Shown: positions 24,920 to 36,500 of the stretch, piece after piece
How the letters are laid out: each line of letters opens with the position of its first letter
Position numbering within the stretch: position 1 is the stretch's first letter
Source of the DNA: Strigamia acuminata
Taxonomy: Eukaryota > Arthropoda > Chilopoda > Geophilomorpha > Linotaeniidae
Length of the DNA stretch: 64,000 bases
Direction of reading: 5' to 3'
Assembly: GCA_949358305.1 (NCBI GenBank)
Contig: OX442320.1
Span: forward strand, 870,501 to 934,500
The notes under the pieces: generated by a model
What the model was told of the DNA's origin: nothing
The model's input: only the letters and a program-made list of their open reading frames with translations
The model's database searches: none
Made by a program: the position numbers and the translations under genes

Positions 24920-27900
24920 CATTGGAGCCTTCTACTAAGGTTTAAACACTATTTCTGAACATTCAGAGACATTGATCTTGTGGTCTTTGTGCTAAGTCAA
25001 CTGCAATGTGAAATAAGCTCAAAATTTTTTTTTAAAATTTATTGCTTGGATGTTGCTAAAACTTACATTGAAGGCTTCTACTAAGGTTTAAACACTATTT
25101 CTGAACATTCAGAGACATTGGACTTGTGGTGTTTGTGCTAAGTCAACCGTGATGAGATCAAAAGTCTATTCACCCAAATCATTGCTTGGATGTTTCTAAA
25201 ACTTACATTGGAGCCTTCTACTAAGGTTTAAACACTATTTCTGAACATTCAGAGACATTGGTCTTGTGGTGTTTGTGCTAAGTCAACTGTGATGAGATCA
25301 AAAGTCTATTCTCCCAAATCATTGCTTGGATGTTTCTAAAACTTACATTGGAGCCTTCTACTAAGGTTTAAACACTATTTCTGAACATTCAGAGACATTG
25401 GTCTTGTGGTGTTTGTGCTAAGTCAACTATGATGAGATCAAAAGTCTATTCTCCCAAATGATTGCTTGGATGTTTCTAAAACTTACATTGGAGCCTTCTA
25501 CTAAGGTTTAAACACTATTTCTGAACATTCAGAGACATTGGTCTTGTGGTGTTTGTGCTAAGTTAACTGTGATGAGATCAAAAGTCTATTCTCGCAAATC
25601 ATTGCTTGGATGTTGCTAAAACTTCCCTTGAAGTCTTCTACTAAGGTTTAAACACTATTTCTGAACATTCAGAGACATTGGTCTTGTGGTGTTTGTGCTA
25701 AGTCAACTGCGATGTGAAATGAGCTCAAAATTTTTTTTTCAAAATTTATTGCTTGGATGTTGCTAAAACTTTCATTGGAGCCTTCTACTAAGGTTTAAAC
25801 ACTATTTCTGAACATTCAGAGACATTGGTCTTGTGGTGTTTGTGCTAAGTCAACTGTGATGAGATCAAAAGTCTATTCTCCCAAATCATTGCTTGGATGT
25901 TTCTAAAACTTACATTGGAGCCTTCTACTAAGGTTTAAACACTATTTCTGAACATTCAGAGACATTGGTCTTGTGGTGTTTGTGCTAAGTCAACTATGAT
26001 GAGATCAAAAGTCTATTCTCCCAAATCATTGCTTGGATGTTTCTAAAACTTACATTGGAGCCTTCTACTAAGGTTTAAACACTATTTCTGAACATTCAGA
26101 GACATTGGTCTTGTGGTGTTTGTGCTAAGTCAACTGTGATGAGATCAAAAGTCTATTCTCGCAAATCATTGCTTGGATGTTGCTAAAACTTCTCTTGAAG
26201 TCTTCTACTAAGGTTTAAACACTATTTCTGAACATTCAGAGACATTGGTCTTGTGGTGTTTGTGCTAAGTCAACTGCGATGTGAAATGAGCTCAAAATTT
26301 TTTTTTCAAAATTTATTGCTTGGATGTTGCTAAAACTTACATTGGAGCCTTCTACTAAGGTTTAAACACTATTTCTGAATATTCAGAGACATTGGTCTTG
26401 TGGTGTTTGTGCTAAGTCAACTGTGATGAGATCAAAAGTCTATTCTCCCAAATCATTGCTTGGATGTTTCTAAAACTTACATTGGAGCCTTCTACTAAGG
26501 TTTAAACACTATTTCTGAACATTCAGAGACATTGGTCTTGTGGTGTTTGTGCTAAGTCAACTATGATGAGATCAAAAGTCTATTCTCCCAAATGATTGCT
26601 TGGATGTTTCTAAAACTTACATTGGAGCCTTCTACTAAGGTTTAAACACTATTTCTGAACATTCAGAGACATTGGTCTTGTGGTGTTTGTGCTAAGTTAA
26701 CTGTGATGAGATCAAAAGTCTATTCTCGCAAATCATTGCTTGGATGTTGCTAAAACTTACATTGGAGCCTTCTACTAAGGTTTAAACACTATTTCTGAAC
26801 ATTCAGAGACATTGGTCTTGTGGTGTTTGTGCTAAGTCAACTGTGATGAGATCAAAAGTCTATTCTCCCAAATCATTGCTTGGATGTTTCTAAAACTTAC
26901 ATTGGAGCCTTCTACTAAGGTTTAAACACTATTTCTGAACATTCAGAGACATTGGTCTTGTGGTGTTTGTGCTAAGTCAACTGTGATGAGATCAAAAGTC
27001 TATTCTCCCAAATCATTGCTTGGATGTTTCTAAAACTTACATTGGAGCCTTCTACTAAGGTTTAAACACTATTTCTGAACATTCAGAGACATTGGTCTTG
27101 TGGTGTTTGTGCTAAGTCAACTGTGATGAGATCAAAAGTCTATTCTCCCAAATCATTGCTTGGATGTTTCTAAAACTTACATTGGAGCCTTCTACTAAGG
27201 TTTAAACACTATTTCTGAACATTCAGAGACATTGGTCTTGTGGTGTTTGTGCTAAGTCAACTGTGATGAGATCAAAAGTCTATTCTCTCAAATCATTGCT
27301 TGGATGTTTCTAAAACTTACATTGGAGCCTTCTACTAAGGTTTAAACACTATTTCTGAACATTCAGAGACATTGGTCTTGTGGTGTTTGTGCTAAGTCAA
27401 CTATGATGAGATCAAAAGTCTATTCTCCCAAATGATTGCTTGGATGTTTCTAAAACTTACATTGGAGCCTTCTACTAAGGTTTAAACACTATTTCTGAAC
27501 ATTCAGAGACATTGGTCTTGTGGTGTTTGTGCTAAGTTAACTGTGATGAGATCAAAAGTCTATTCTCGCAAATCATTGCTTGGATGTTGCTAAAACTTAC
27601 ATTGGAGCCTTCTACTAAGGTTTAAACACTATTTCTGAACATTCAGAGACATTGGTCTTGTGGTGTTTGTGCTAAGTCAACTGTGATGAGATCAAAAGTC
27701 TATTCTCCCAAATCATTGCTTGGATGTTTCTAAAACTTACATTGGAGCCTTCTACTAAGGTTTAAACACTATTTCTGAACATTCAGAGACATTGGTCTTG
27801 TGGTGTTTGTGCTAAGTCAACTGTGATGAGATCAAAAGTCTATTCTCCCAAATCATTGCTTGGATGTTTCTAAAACTTACATTGGAGCCTTCTACTAAGG

Positions 27901-28159
27901 TTTAAACACTATTTCTGAACATTCAGAGACATTGGTCTTGTGGTGTTTGTGCTAAGTCAACTGTGATGAGATCAAAAGTCTATTCTCCCAAATCATTGCT
28001 TGGATGTTTCTAAAACTTACATTGGAGCCTTCTACTAAGGTTTAAACACTATTTCTGAACATTCAGAGACATTGGTCTTGTGGTGTTTGTGCTAAGTCAA
28101 CTGTGATGAGATCAAAAGTCTATTCTCTCAAATCATTGCTTGGATGTTTCTGAAACTTA
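24920..28159. repeat. Large duplicated satellite block, short version (3240 bp)
   Basis: Monomer order: B-prime, accgtg/caccc, A, aaatGatt, agTTaac, B(cccttg), ctttCatt, A, ctcGc, B, then thirteen A monomers to the next B-prime at 28160. It corresponds to 14636-19702 minus one 13-mer. Confidence 0.85.
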
Positions 28160-31100
28160 CATTGGAGCCTTCTACTAAGGTTTAAACACTATTTCTGAAC
28201 ATTCAGAGACATTGATCTTGTGGTCTTTGTGCTAAGTCAACTGCAATGTGAAATAAGCTCAAAATTTTTTTTTAAAATTTATTGCTTGGATGTTGCTAAA
28301 ACTTACATTGAAGGCTTCTACTAAGGTTTAAACACTATTTCTGAACATTCAGAGACATTGGACTTGTGGTGTTTGTGCTAAGTCAACCGTGATGAGATCA
28401 AAAGTCTATTCACCCAAATCATTGCTTGGATGTTTCTAAAACTTACATTGGAGCCTTCTACTAAGGTTTAAACACTATTTCTGAACATTCAGAGACATTG
28501 GTCTTGTGGTGTTTGTGCTAAGTCAACTGTGATGAGATCAAAAGTCTATTCTCCCAAATCATTGCTTGGATGTTTCTAAAACTTACATTGGAGCCTTCTA
28601 CTAAGGTTTAAACACTATTTCTGAACATTCAGAGACATTGGTCTTGTGGTGTTTGTGCTAAGTCAACTATGATGAGATCAAAAGTCTATTCTCCCAAATG
28701 ATTGCTTGGATGTTTCTAAAACTTACATTGGAGCCTTCTACTAAGGTTTAAACACTATTTCTGAACATTCAGAGACATTGGTCTTGTGGTGTTTGTGCTA
28801 AGTTAACTGTGATGAGATCAAAAGTCTATTCTCGCAAATCATTGCTTGGATGTTGCTAAAACTTCCCTTGAAGTCTTCTACTAAGGTTTAAACACTATTT
28901 CTGAACATTCAGAGACATTGGTCTTGTGGTGTTTGTGCTAAGTCAACTGCGATGTGAAATGAGCTTAAAATTTTTTTTTCAAAATTTATTGCTTGGATGT
29001 TGCTAAAACTTTCATTGGAGCCTTCTACTAAGGTTTAAACACTATTTCTGAACATTCAGAGACATTGGTCTTGTGGTGTTTGTGCTAAGTCAACTGTGAT
29101 GAGATCAAAAGTCTATTCTCCCAAATCATTGCTTGGATGTTTCTAAAACTTACATTGGAGCCTTCTACTAAGGTTTAAACACTATTTCTGAACATTCAGA
29201 GACATTGGTCTTGTGGTGTTTGTGCTAAGTCAACTATGATGAGATCAAAAGTCTATTCTCCCAAATCATTGCTTGGATGTTGCTAAAACTTCTCTTGAAG
29301 TCTTCTACTAAGGTTTAAACACTATTTCTCAACATTCAGAGACATTGGTCTTGTGGTGTTTGTGCTCAGTCAACTGCGATGTGAAATGAGCTCAAAATTT
29401 TTTTTTCAAAATTTATTGCTTGGATGTTGCTAAAACTTTCATTGGAGCCTTCTACTAAGGTTTAAACACTATTTCTGAACATTCAGAGACATTGGTCTTG
29501 TGGTGTTTGTGCTAAGTCAACTGTGATGAGATCAAAAGTCTATTCTCCCAAATCATTGCTTGGATGTTTCTAAAACTTACATTGGAGCCTTCTACTAAGG
29601 TTTAAACACTATTTCTGAACATTCAGAGACATTGGTCTTGTGGTGTTTGTGCTAAGTCAACTATGATGAGATCAAAAGTCTATTCTCCCAAATCATTGCT
29701 TGGATGTTTCTAAAACTTACATTGGAGCCTTCTACTAAGGTTTAAACACTATTTCTGAACATTCAGAGACATTGGTCTTGTGGTGTTTGTGCTAAGTCAA
29801 CTGTGATGAGATCAAAAGTCTATTCTCGCAAATCATTGCTTGGATGTTGCTAAAACTTCTCTTGAAGTCTTCTACTAAGGTTTAAACACTATTTCTGAAC
29901 ATTCAGAGACATTGGTCTTGTGGTGTTTGTGCTAAGTCAACTGCGATGTGAAATGAGCTCAAAATTTTTTTTTTTAAATTTATTGCTTGGATGTTGCTAA
30001 AACCTACATTGGAGCCTTCTACTAAGGTTTAAACACTATTTCTGAACATTCAGAGACATTGGTCTTGTGGTGTTTGTGCTAAGTCAACTGCGATGTGAAA
30101 TGAGCTCAAAATTTTTTTTTCAAAATTTATTGCTTGGATGTTGCTAAAACTTTCATTGGAGCCTTCTACTAAGGTTTAAACACTATTTCTGAACATTCAG
30201 AGACATTGGTCTTGTGGTGTTTGTGCTAAGTCAACTGTGATGAGATCAAAAGTCTATTCTCCCAAATCATTGCTTGGATGTTTCTAAAACTTACATTGGA
30301 GCCTTCTACTAAGGTTTAAACACTATTTCTGAACATTCAGAGACATTGGTCTTGTGGTGTTTGTGCTAAGTCAACTATGATGAGATCAAAAGTCTATTCT
30401 CCCAAATCATTGCTTGGATGTTTCTAAAACTTACATTGGAGCCTTCTACTAAGGTTTAAACACTATTTCTGAACATTCAGAGACATTGGTCTTGTGGTGT
30501 TTGTGCTAAGTCAACTGTGATGAGATCAAAAGTCTATTCTCCCAAATCATTGCTTGGATGTTTCTAAAACTTACATTGGAGCCTTCTACTAAGGTTTAAA
30601 CACTATTTCTGAACATTCAGAGACATTGGTCTTGTGGTGTTTGTGCTAAGTCAACTATGATGAGATCAAAAGTCTATTCTCCCAAATCATTGCTTGGATG
30701 TTTCTAAAACTTACATTGGAGCCTTCTACTAAGGTTTAAACACTATTTCTGAACATTCAGAGACATTGGTCTTGTGGTGTTTGTGCTAAGTCAACTGTGA
30801 TGAGATCAAAAGTCTATTCTCGCAAATCATTGCTTGGATGTTGCTAAAACTTCTCTTGAAGTCTTCTACTAAGGTTTAAACACTATTTCTGAACATTCAG
30901 AGACATTGGTCTTGTGGTGTTTGTGCTAAGTCAACTGCGATGTGAAATGAGCTCAAAATTTTTTTTTTAAAATTTATTGCTTGGATGTTGCTAAAACCTA
31001 CATTGGAGCCTTCTACTAAGGTTTAAACACTATTTCTGAACATTCAGAGACATTGGTCTTGTGGTGTTTGTGCTAAGTCAACTGCGATGTGAAATGAGCT

Positions 31101-31726
31101 CAAAATTTTTTTTTCAAAATTTATTGCTTGGATGTTGCTAAAACTTTCATTGGAGCCTTCTACTAAGGTTTAAACACTATTTCTGAACATTCAGAGACAT
31201 TGGTCTTGTGGTGTTTGTGCTAAGTCAACTGTGATGAGATCAAAAGTCTATTCTCCCAAATCATTGCTTGGATGTTTCTAAAACTTACATTGGAGCCTTC
31301 TACTAAGGTTTAAACACTATTTCTGAACATTCAGAGACATTGGTCTTGTGGTGTTTGTGCTAAGTCAACTATGATGAGATCAAAAGTCTATTCTCCCAAA
31401 TCATTGCTTGGATGTTTCTAAAACTTACATTGGAGCCTTCTACTAAGGTTTAAACACTATTTCTGAACATTCAGAGACATTGGTCTTGTGGTGTTTGTGC
31501 TAAGTCAACTGTGATGAGATCAAAAGTCTATTCTCGCAAATCATTGCTTGGATGTTGCTAAAACTTCTCTTGAAGTCTTCTACTAAGGTTTAAACACTAT
31601 TTCTGAACATTCAGAGACATTGGTCTTGTGGTGTTTGTGCTAAGTCAACTGCGATGTGAAATGAGCTCAAAATTTTTTTTTCAAAATTTATTGCTTGGAT
31701 GTTGCTAAAACTTACATTGGAGCCTT

Positions 31727-31731
31727 CTACT
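31727..31731. repeat. Target-site duplication, left copy, copia element
   Basis: CTACT directly precedes the TG of the 5' LTR and recurs at 38852-38856 after the CA of the 3' LTR. Joining the flanks with one copy gives an intact monomer (ccttctactaaggttt). Confidence 0.95.
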
Positions 31732-31989
31732 TGTTGGGTTGCAAACCCATTTTGTGGTGCCTAAACATTTGTTTCTGTGTTGCGTGATTTGTTAGTTACA
31801 CACTTTCTGAATATGTGTAACAAGCATGCTATAATGTAATGTCCCGATGTTGTTTTTCAACCGATTCCGATTTTTATCAATGCCTGTTACGTACCGCGGT
31901 TGAATACTTTATTCTTTATAGCATGCGCCCACGATATCGTCTGCTCGAAAGAGTGAGTCTTGTTTTATCATTATCGCTTGTTTATCGAT

Positions 31990-31996
31990 TATAAAT
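31990..31996 (+). promoter_or_regulatory. TATA-like box in copia LTR
   Basis: tataaat lies 235 bp before the 5' LTR end. It is the best TATA candidate in the LTR and would put transcription start near 32020, upstream of the AATAAA as an R region requires. No experiment supports it here. Confidence 0.45.
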
Positions 31997-32121
31997 GCCG
32001 GTGTTTTATTTACCTTTTGAATGTAAAGGACAAATCATTGATAATGTAACAATGATTTATCCTATGTTGAGATGGAGGGCAAATAGCCTCCAACCGTGTA
32101 CTGTCTCTTACGATTCTCACG

Positions 32122-32127
32122 AATAAA
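32122..32127 (+). terminator. Polyadenylation signal in copia LTR (also at 38748-38753)
   Basis: AATAAA stands 98 bp before the LTR end. In the 3' LTR copy it would direct 3'-end formation of the element's RNA. A GC-rich aagatggcgg motif overlaps its end. Confidence 0.55.
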
Positions 32128-32227
32128 AGATGGCGGACGCATTGTCGGCATCCCGCTCATTTTTAACCCGTTTGGCAGTTATTTCCCATGGATTCTGGCC
32201 AGGAAATTCTCCACAAGTCTCTTCAAG

Positions 32228-32239
32228 TGGTAGCAGAGG
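32228..32239 (+). promoter_or_regulatory. Primer-binding site, initiator-Met tRNA
   Basis: tggtagcagagg begins two bases after the 5' LTR and is complementary to the 3' end of eukaryotic initiator-methionine tRNA (12 bases, including the CCA). Minus-strand DNA synthesis would start here. Copia-type elements commonly use this tRNA. Confidence 0.85.
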
Positions 32240-33500
32240 GTCAAAACGATCCTGTTAGGAAGTTTTGAAAAGTTGCACGACCATTTTTCAACGGTGTGAA
32301 GTCGCGAAGGTCGCGCCCGCCCAGTTCGTCGCAAAAACGAATTTTTCGGTGCGGTAATCGTCGTTGGAACGTGTGCGGAGAACTGTACGGGTACTTTCGA
32401 ACTATTATTTGTGTCTTTCAACGCGAAAATAAGCGTTGTCAACGTTTTGGCGTATTACGATCAAACGACGGTCATTCTCGTGCATTACGAGTTGCGGCGA
32501 AGCCGAATTGCCGTGTGTGTGCTTCGAGACATCGTAGGATCATTTCGGGACGGTTGTGTGCTCAAATAAGCAACAACCGAGATACCAAGGACGGTAGGAA
32601 CAATTGTCGATTTTATTTTTGGCGAAATAAGTCATTTTTTCAAACGAATCCACGCCCGATGAAATCCAAGATGGCGGCGGCCATCATTCATCGTGTCTGC
32701 GCTTGAACACTGACGTTTTCAAGCAGTTTTGGGATATCCAGCGCTGGAAATTAACAACGTTGGATACCATTACGATCGCGGGAAGGATAACCGACAATCG
32801 GCGGAATTTTCGAAGCGTTATTTACGTCGCCACGACGAATTTCGAGCGACGAGCGAACGTTTATCAAACGAGACGAGTTTGCCGACAATTTCAAGAGGAA
32901 ACCCTGGTTTTGCACATAGGGTGCACCAGTTGAGAGGGATTCTCCTCACATTAGCACCCCGGCGTGCGTGTGAGTTACTTCGACGGCGACGAGGTGAAAT
33001 ACCGTCATTTTTCCCTCGTTTTGTGCGACGTGCGCATACGAGAAGGCACGTCAGCCCATTTCCGTGCTGGATCAACGTTTTGCGACGTGGGATCTCATCA
33101 CGGAAGCCACCTTCACACCGACAGTGTACATTTATTTATTATTTTGTCGTGAAACTTTGTATAGTTTTAAGGTTTTTGTTTTTTCCCTTGTTAGAATCGG
33201 TGCCACCCTACGTCCAGTCGGGCACGTGGCACTGTATTCTTTGCTGGGCTTATTCACGGCCACCCAACCATCCCGCGAGCCTAGGTGCTACGATCGGAAG
33301 AGTTGGGGAATTGCCAGCAAAGGTTATCCAATCTCACTTATTGAGATTCCCCGGGTTGTTGCGTATATTTCGCCTTCACTTTTGGGGGTGACATTTGACC
33401 AAGTGTTGTGAATTTCAGTGAAGTGTTTGTGCGGAATAATTTCCGAAATTGTGATTTCTCCGCGCAATTTTCACCGGAATAGCATTTTTGTGTCTCTGCG
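32240..33500 (+). other. Untranslated leader of copia element
   Basis: About 1.26 kb between primer site and the Gag-Pol ATG. It is GC- and CpG-richer than the satellite. Open stretches exist (for example 32729-33391), but they lack an ATG start and show no domain, so I leave them out. Notable sites are a CCAAGATGGCGGC motif (32666-32678) and a strong splice-acceptor-like pyrimidine tract ending in ttag at 33194. A second, weaker acceptor-like aatttcag ends at 33418. Confidence 0.7.
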
Positions 33501-36500
33501 ATGGCTTCTAATAGGCATGATGACTATAAAGATGTCAAGAAACTCGACGGCACGAACTATGCAACATGGGCGGTGCAGATTCAACTTCTGCTCAAATACA
33601 ACGGTGTCTGGGGCCACGTGAACGGCACAGAGCCGAAATTGCCGGACACAGCGACGGCAAAGGAAAAAAGAGAATTTAATGTCCGGGAAGACAAAGCCAT
33701 GTCTACGTTGTGCATGAGTTGCGCCGAACCGCAACAGGTTATAGCCGTTGCCTGCCCCACTGCTGCAAAAGTATGGGAGGCGTTGAAAGCGGCTTACCAG
33801 CCGACAACGAGAGCACGTCGGGCTCGTCTTCGCCGCGAATTTCTCAATTTGAAACTGCTAGAGAATGAAGAAATGTTGGTTTTCACCGGAAGAGTGGATC
33901 GGAAAGTCACAGAATTAAAAGATGTGAAGATTGACGTCTCCGATGAGTTCCTGGCATTTCAATACTTGGACCTTTTGCCCCCACAATACGAAGCTGTGAA
34001 GCAAACTGCATATCACTGGGGCGATGCAGAGTTCACAGCCCAAAATGTCAAAGACAGGTTGCTTGGCGAATACAATCGCCTTTATGAGCAAAACAACGAG
34101 TTTGGCGTCATACAAAGTGCAGTAGACAACGCAAATGCATTTTTTGGGAAAAGCAACTGGAAACCTCGAGGGAAAACTTCGAATTCGGCAGGGTTTCAGC
34201 GTGGCACGTGTTTTACTTGTGGCGGAACAGGCCACTTCGCCCGCGAATGCCCCTCGCCGCCGAAACAAGGGACAGTTGCCTCTAATGTCAGCTCACCTGC
34301 CCAATCGAAACGTGGGGGTGGTCGTGGCAAAGGACGAGGAAAGAGCCAGCAAAGGGCCAATCTTACCCAAATACACACGTTTGAAGACGAACCGCTTACG
34401 TTGTATTCTGCAGTTTTGGACGAGGCCCCGGCACAACCGTTGTCTCTTGTGTCGCACGGACAATTTGACTCGCAGTGGTACGTGGACACAGGAGCAACGG
34501 ACCACTTTTCCTTCAACCGGAACTGGTTCTCCGAGTATAAGCCTTTGTCCAACTTCAGTGTGTTACAAGGAGAAGGCAAATCGAAGATTGAAGGGGTCGG
34601 CAACATTATTCTTACCTCACTTTATGGAAACAAACAAAGGAAAATAACTTTGGAAAATGTTTATTATGCGCCGAAATTCCGCAAGAATCTAATCTCGCTA
34701 GGGCGCACCGACGAAGCGGGGTTGTGCACATTTGTCAAGAATGGGAAAATGTCGATTTATATGAACAAGATCGAGGAGCCATCGATCACGGCAGTTAGAA
34801 CAAGCGATAGGCTGTATAAAGTCAGCTGCCGTATCGAGGCTAAGAATGTAAACACGGCTGCATTAACTGCGCAACAGAATGCAGCTGCTGTCCTCGACTT
34901 GATCAAGTCATCTGTAAAGGATGAAAAATTTGTACAACCGTTACTAACCATGCTTAACTATAAGTCCGCTTTACTAAACAGTTCGAGTAAGTCGGATAAG
35001 GGAAAATCCGCACCAAATTTGATTGCGCAAGTGAGCGAAACAACTAAGACAAACGCGCCTACGGCGATTACTTTGACAAAGACGGGAAATGAGGTTCAAA
35101 TACCTCCTGCGAATTCTCCCCAAGCAAATGCGAATGCGAAAGTTAATGGGAATTTGACCAAAGTAACAGTGAAAAACAAAGAGCAGCCTCAGACCATGGA
35201 CACATGGCACTCGAGAATGGGGCATCTGAATGCTAAGGGCATCTCCCACTTGGAGAAATTGGAAGATGTGTTCGGGATTAGCATTTCAGACAGAAATTTG
35301 TCAACATGCGACGCATGTGCATGTGCGAAGAGCACGAGGGCAAGTTTTCCCCCTATTATTGCTATCTCTACGAAAGAGATTTTGTCCCTCGTACACATGG
35401 ACGTGTGGGGCGCGTCACAGGAACCGTCCCTGGGTGGAGCCAATTTTTACTTCATCCTAGTTGATGACTATTCACGTTATATGTGGATAATTACGATGAA
35501 GACCAAGGGGGAAGTTTTGGGCCATTTCAAACGTTGGTTGACGGAAATAGAACGAACAACGGGAAAGAAAGTGAAATGTATCAAAACAGACAATGGCGGG
35601 GAGTTCATTTCCAGGAATTGGGACGATTATGCGTCGAAAATTGGATTGAAGTGCATTCGCACGAACGCATACTCTCCGGAAATGAATTCCGTGGCCGAAA
35701 GGGCCAACCGTACCATTGTTAGCGGGGTTAGGGCTTTAATGATCGAGAACAGTTTCCCCTATCCCCTTTGGGCTGAATTGGCGACGACAGTCGTATACTT
35801 GAAAAACAGGTTTCCACATGCGGGGATTGAGGGGAAAACCCCTTACACGGTATTTTTCGACAAGAAATTGTCCCTACGCCATATTAAATGTATTGGATCG
35901 AAAACTTTCGTCCACATCCCATCCCAAGTCCGCAAAGGCAAATTACAAGGAAGGGCATGGGCGGGAGCTTTGATTGGATATGCAATATCCACAAGGGGCT
36001 ACAGGATCTGGGATCCCATACGGAATCAAGTGTTTGCGTCTAAACATGTCCGCATTTTTGAGGATTCTTTTTGGTATGAAGTGGGCAAGAGATTGCATCA
36101 TCCACAAAGTGGACATAAGGAACCTGAATATTTTGGGGGTTCTCCTTCTGAAACCGAAGACGACGATGATGATTCCATTGCCCCTGCCGAAGAAGCTGAA
36201 GAAGAGGTTCAGGAAGTGGTTGTTGTCCCACCTCCTGCTCAACCTCCTGCCCAACCCCCTGCTCCGAAAGCAAAACCTGCATTACCCACAACCCCAAAGC
36301 CCGCTTTTAGGCCTGAATTGAGACCACAGGTCAAGCAGGCGACACAACTGCCTGCAGTGGAAACTACTGCAGAGGATTTGGTTGGGGACGATGAACGTGG
36401 TGGGGATAATCCGATTGAAGAAATTGGGGGGGCGAAGGGGGATGATGGAGAATTTTTCAACGTTTATCCCGAAGACGATGAGGAAGTCGAACTTCCTCCG

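Larger units (their letters stand above)
1..31731. repeat. Left satellite array of 140/147-bp monomers with higher-order repeats
   Basis: Tandem head-to-tail monomers fill this stretch without any unrelated sequence. Counting from the cattggagcc-type start, A monomers are 140 bp and B monomers 147 bp (146 bp for one B subtype). All share a core of about 75 bp (ctactaaggtttaaacac through gtttgtgctaagt) and then take one of two tails: A (gatgagatcaaaagtctatt) or B (gcgatgtgaaatgagctc, then a T9 tract). A monomers split into subtypes by small changes: aactGTG or aactATG, agTTaac, ctcCc/ctcGc/ctcTc, aaatCatt or aaatGatt, gaaCattc or gaaTattc. There are no open frames of note because every frame meets stops in each monomer. 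I infer a centromeric or heterochromatic satellite; I recognise no named family. Confidence 0.98.
31732..32225 (+). repeat. 5' LTR of copia element
   Basis: 494 bp, starting tgttgggttgcaaaccca and ending ctccacaagtctcttca. It appears identical to 38358-38851. It contains a TATA-like tataaat (31990-31996), an AATAAA (32122-32127), an 11-bp inverted repeat (31824-31834 / 31916-31926) and a 13-bp inverted repeat with one mismatch (32028-32040 / 32050-32062). Exact U3/R/U5 limits cannot be read from sequence alone. Confidence 0.96.

Noticed and set aside
1-31731. CRISPR array
   Set aside because: Monomers are directly contiguous and similar over their full 140-147 bp, with no unique spacers and no cas genes; the window is from an animal genome.
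32296-32706. 136-codon open frame in the copia leader
   Set aside because: No ATG start at its first codon, and an Arg/Cys-rich composition as expected from CpG-rich noncoding DNA; overlaps other equally poor frames.
32729-33391. Open frame of 220 codons in the copia leader
   Set aside because: It begins at TTG, has no internal ATG start, and shows no domain or biased composition beyond its GC-rich context.
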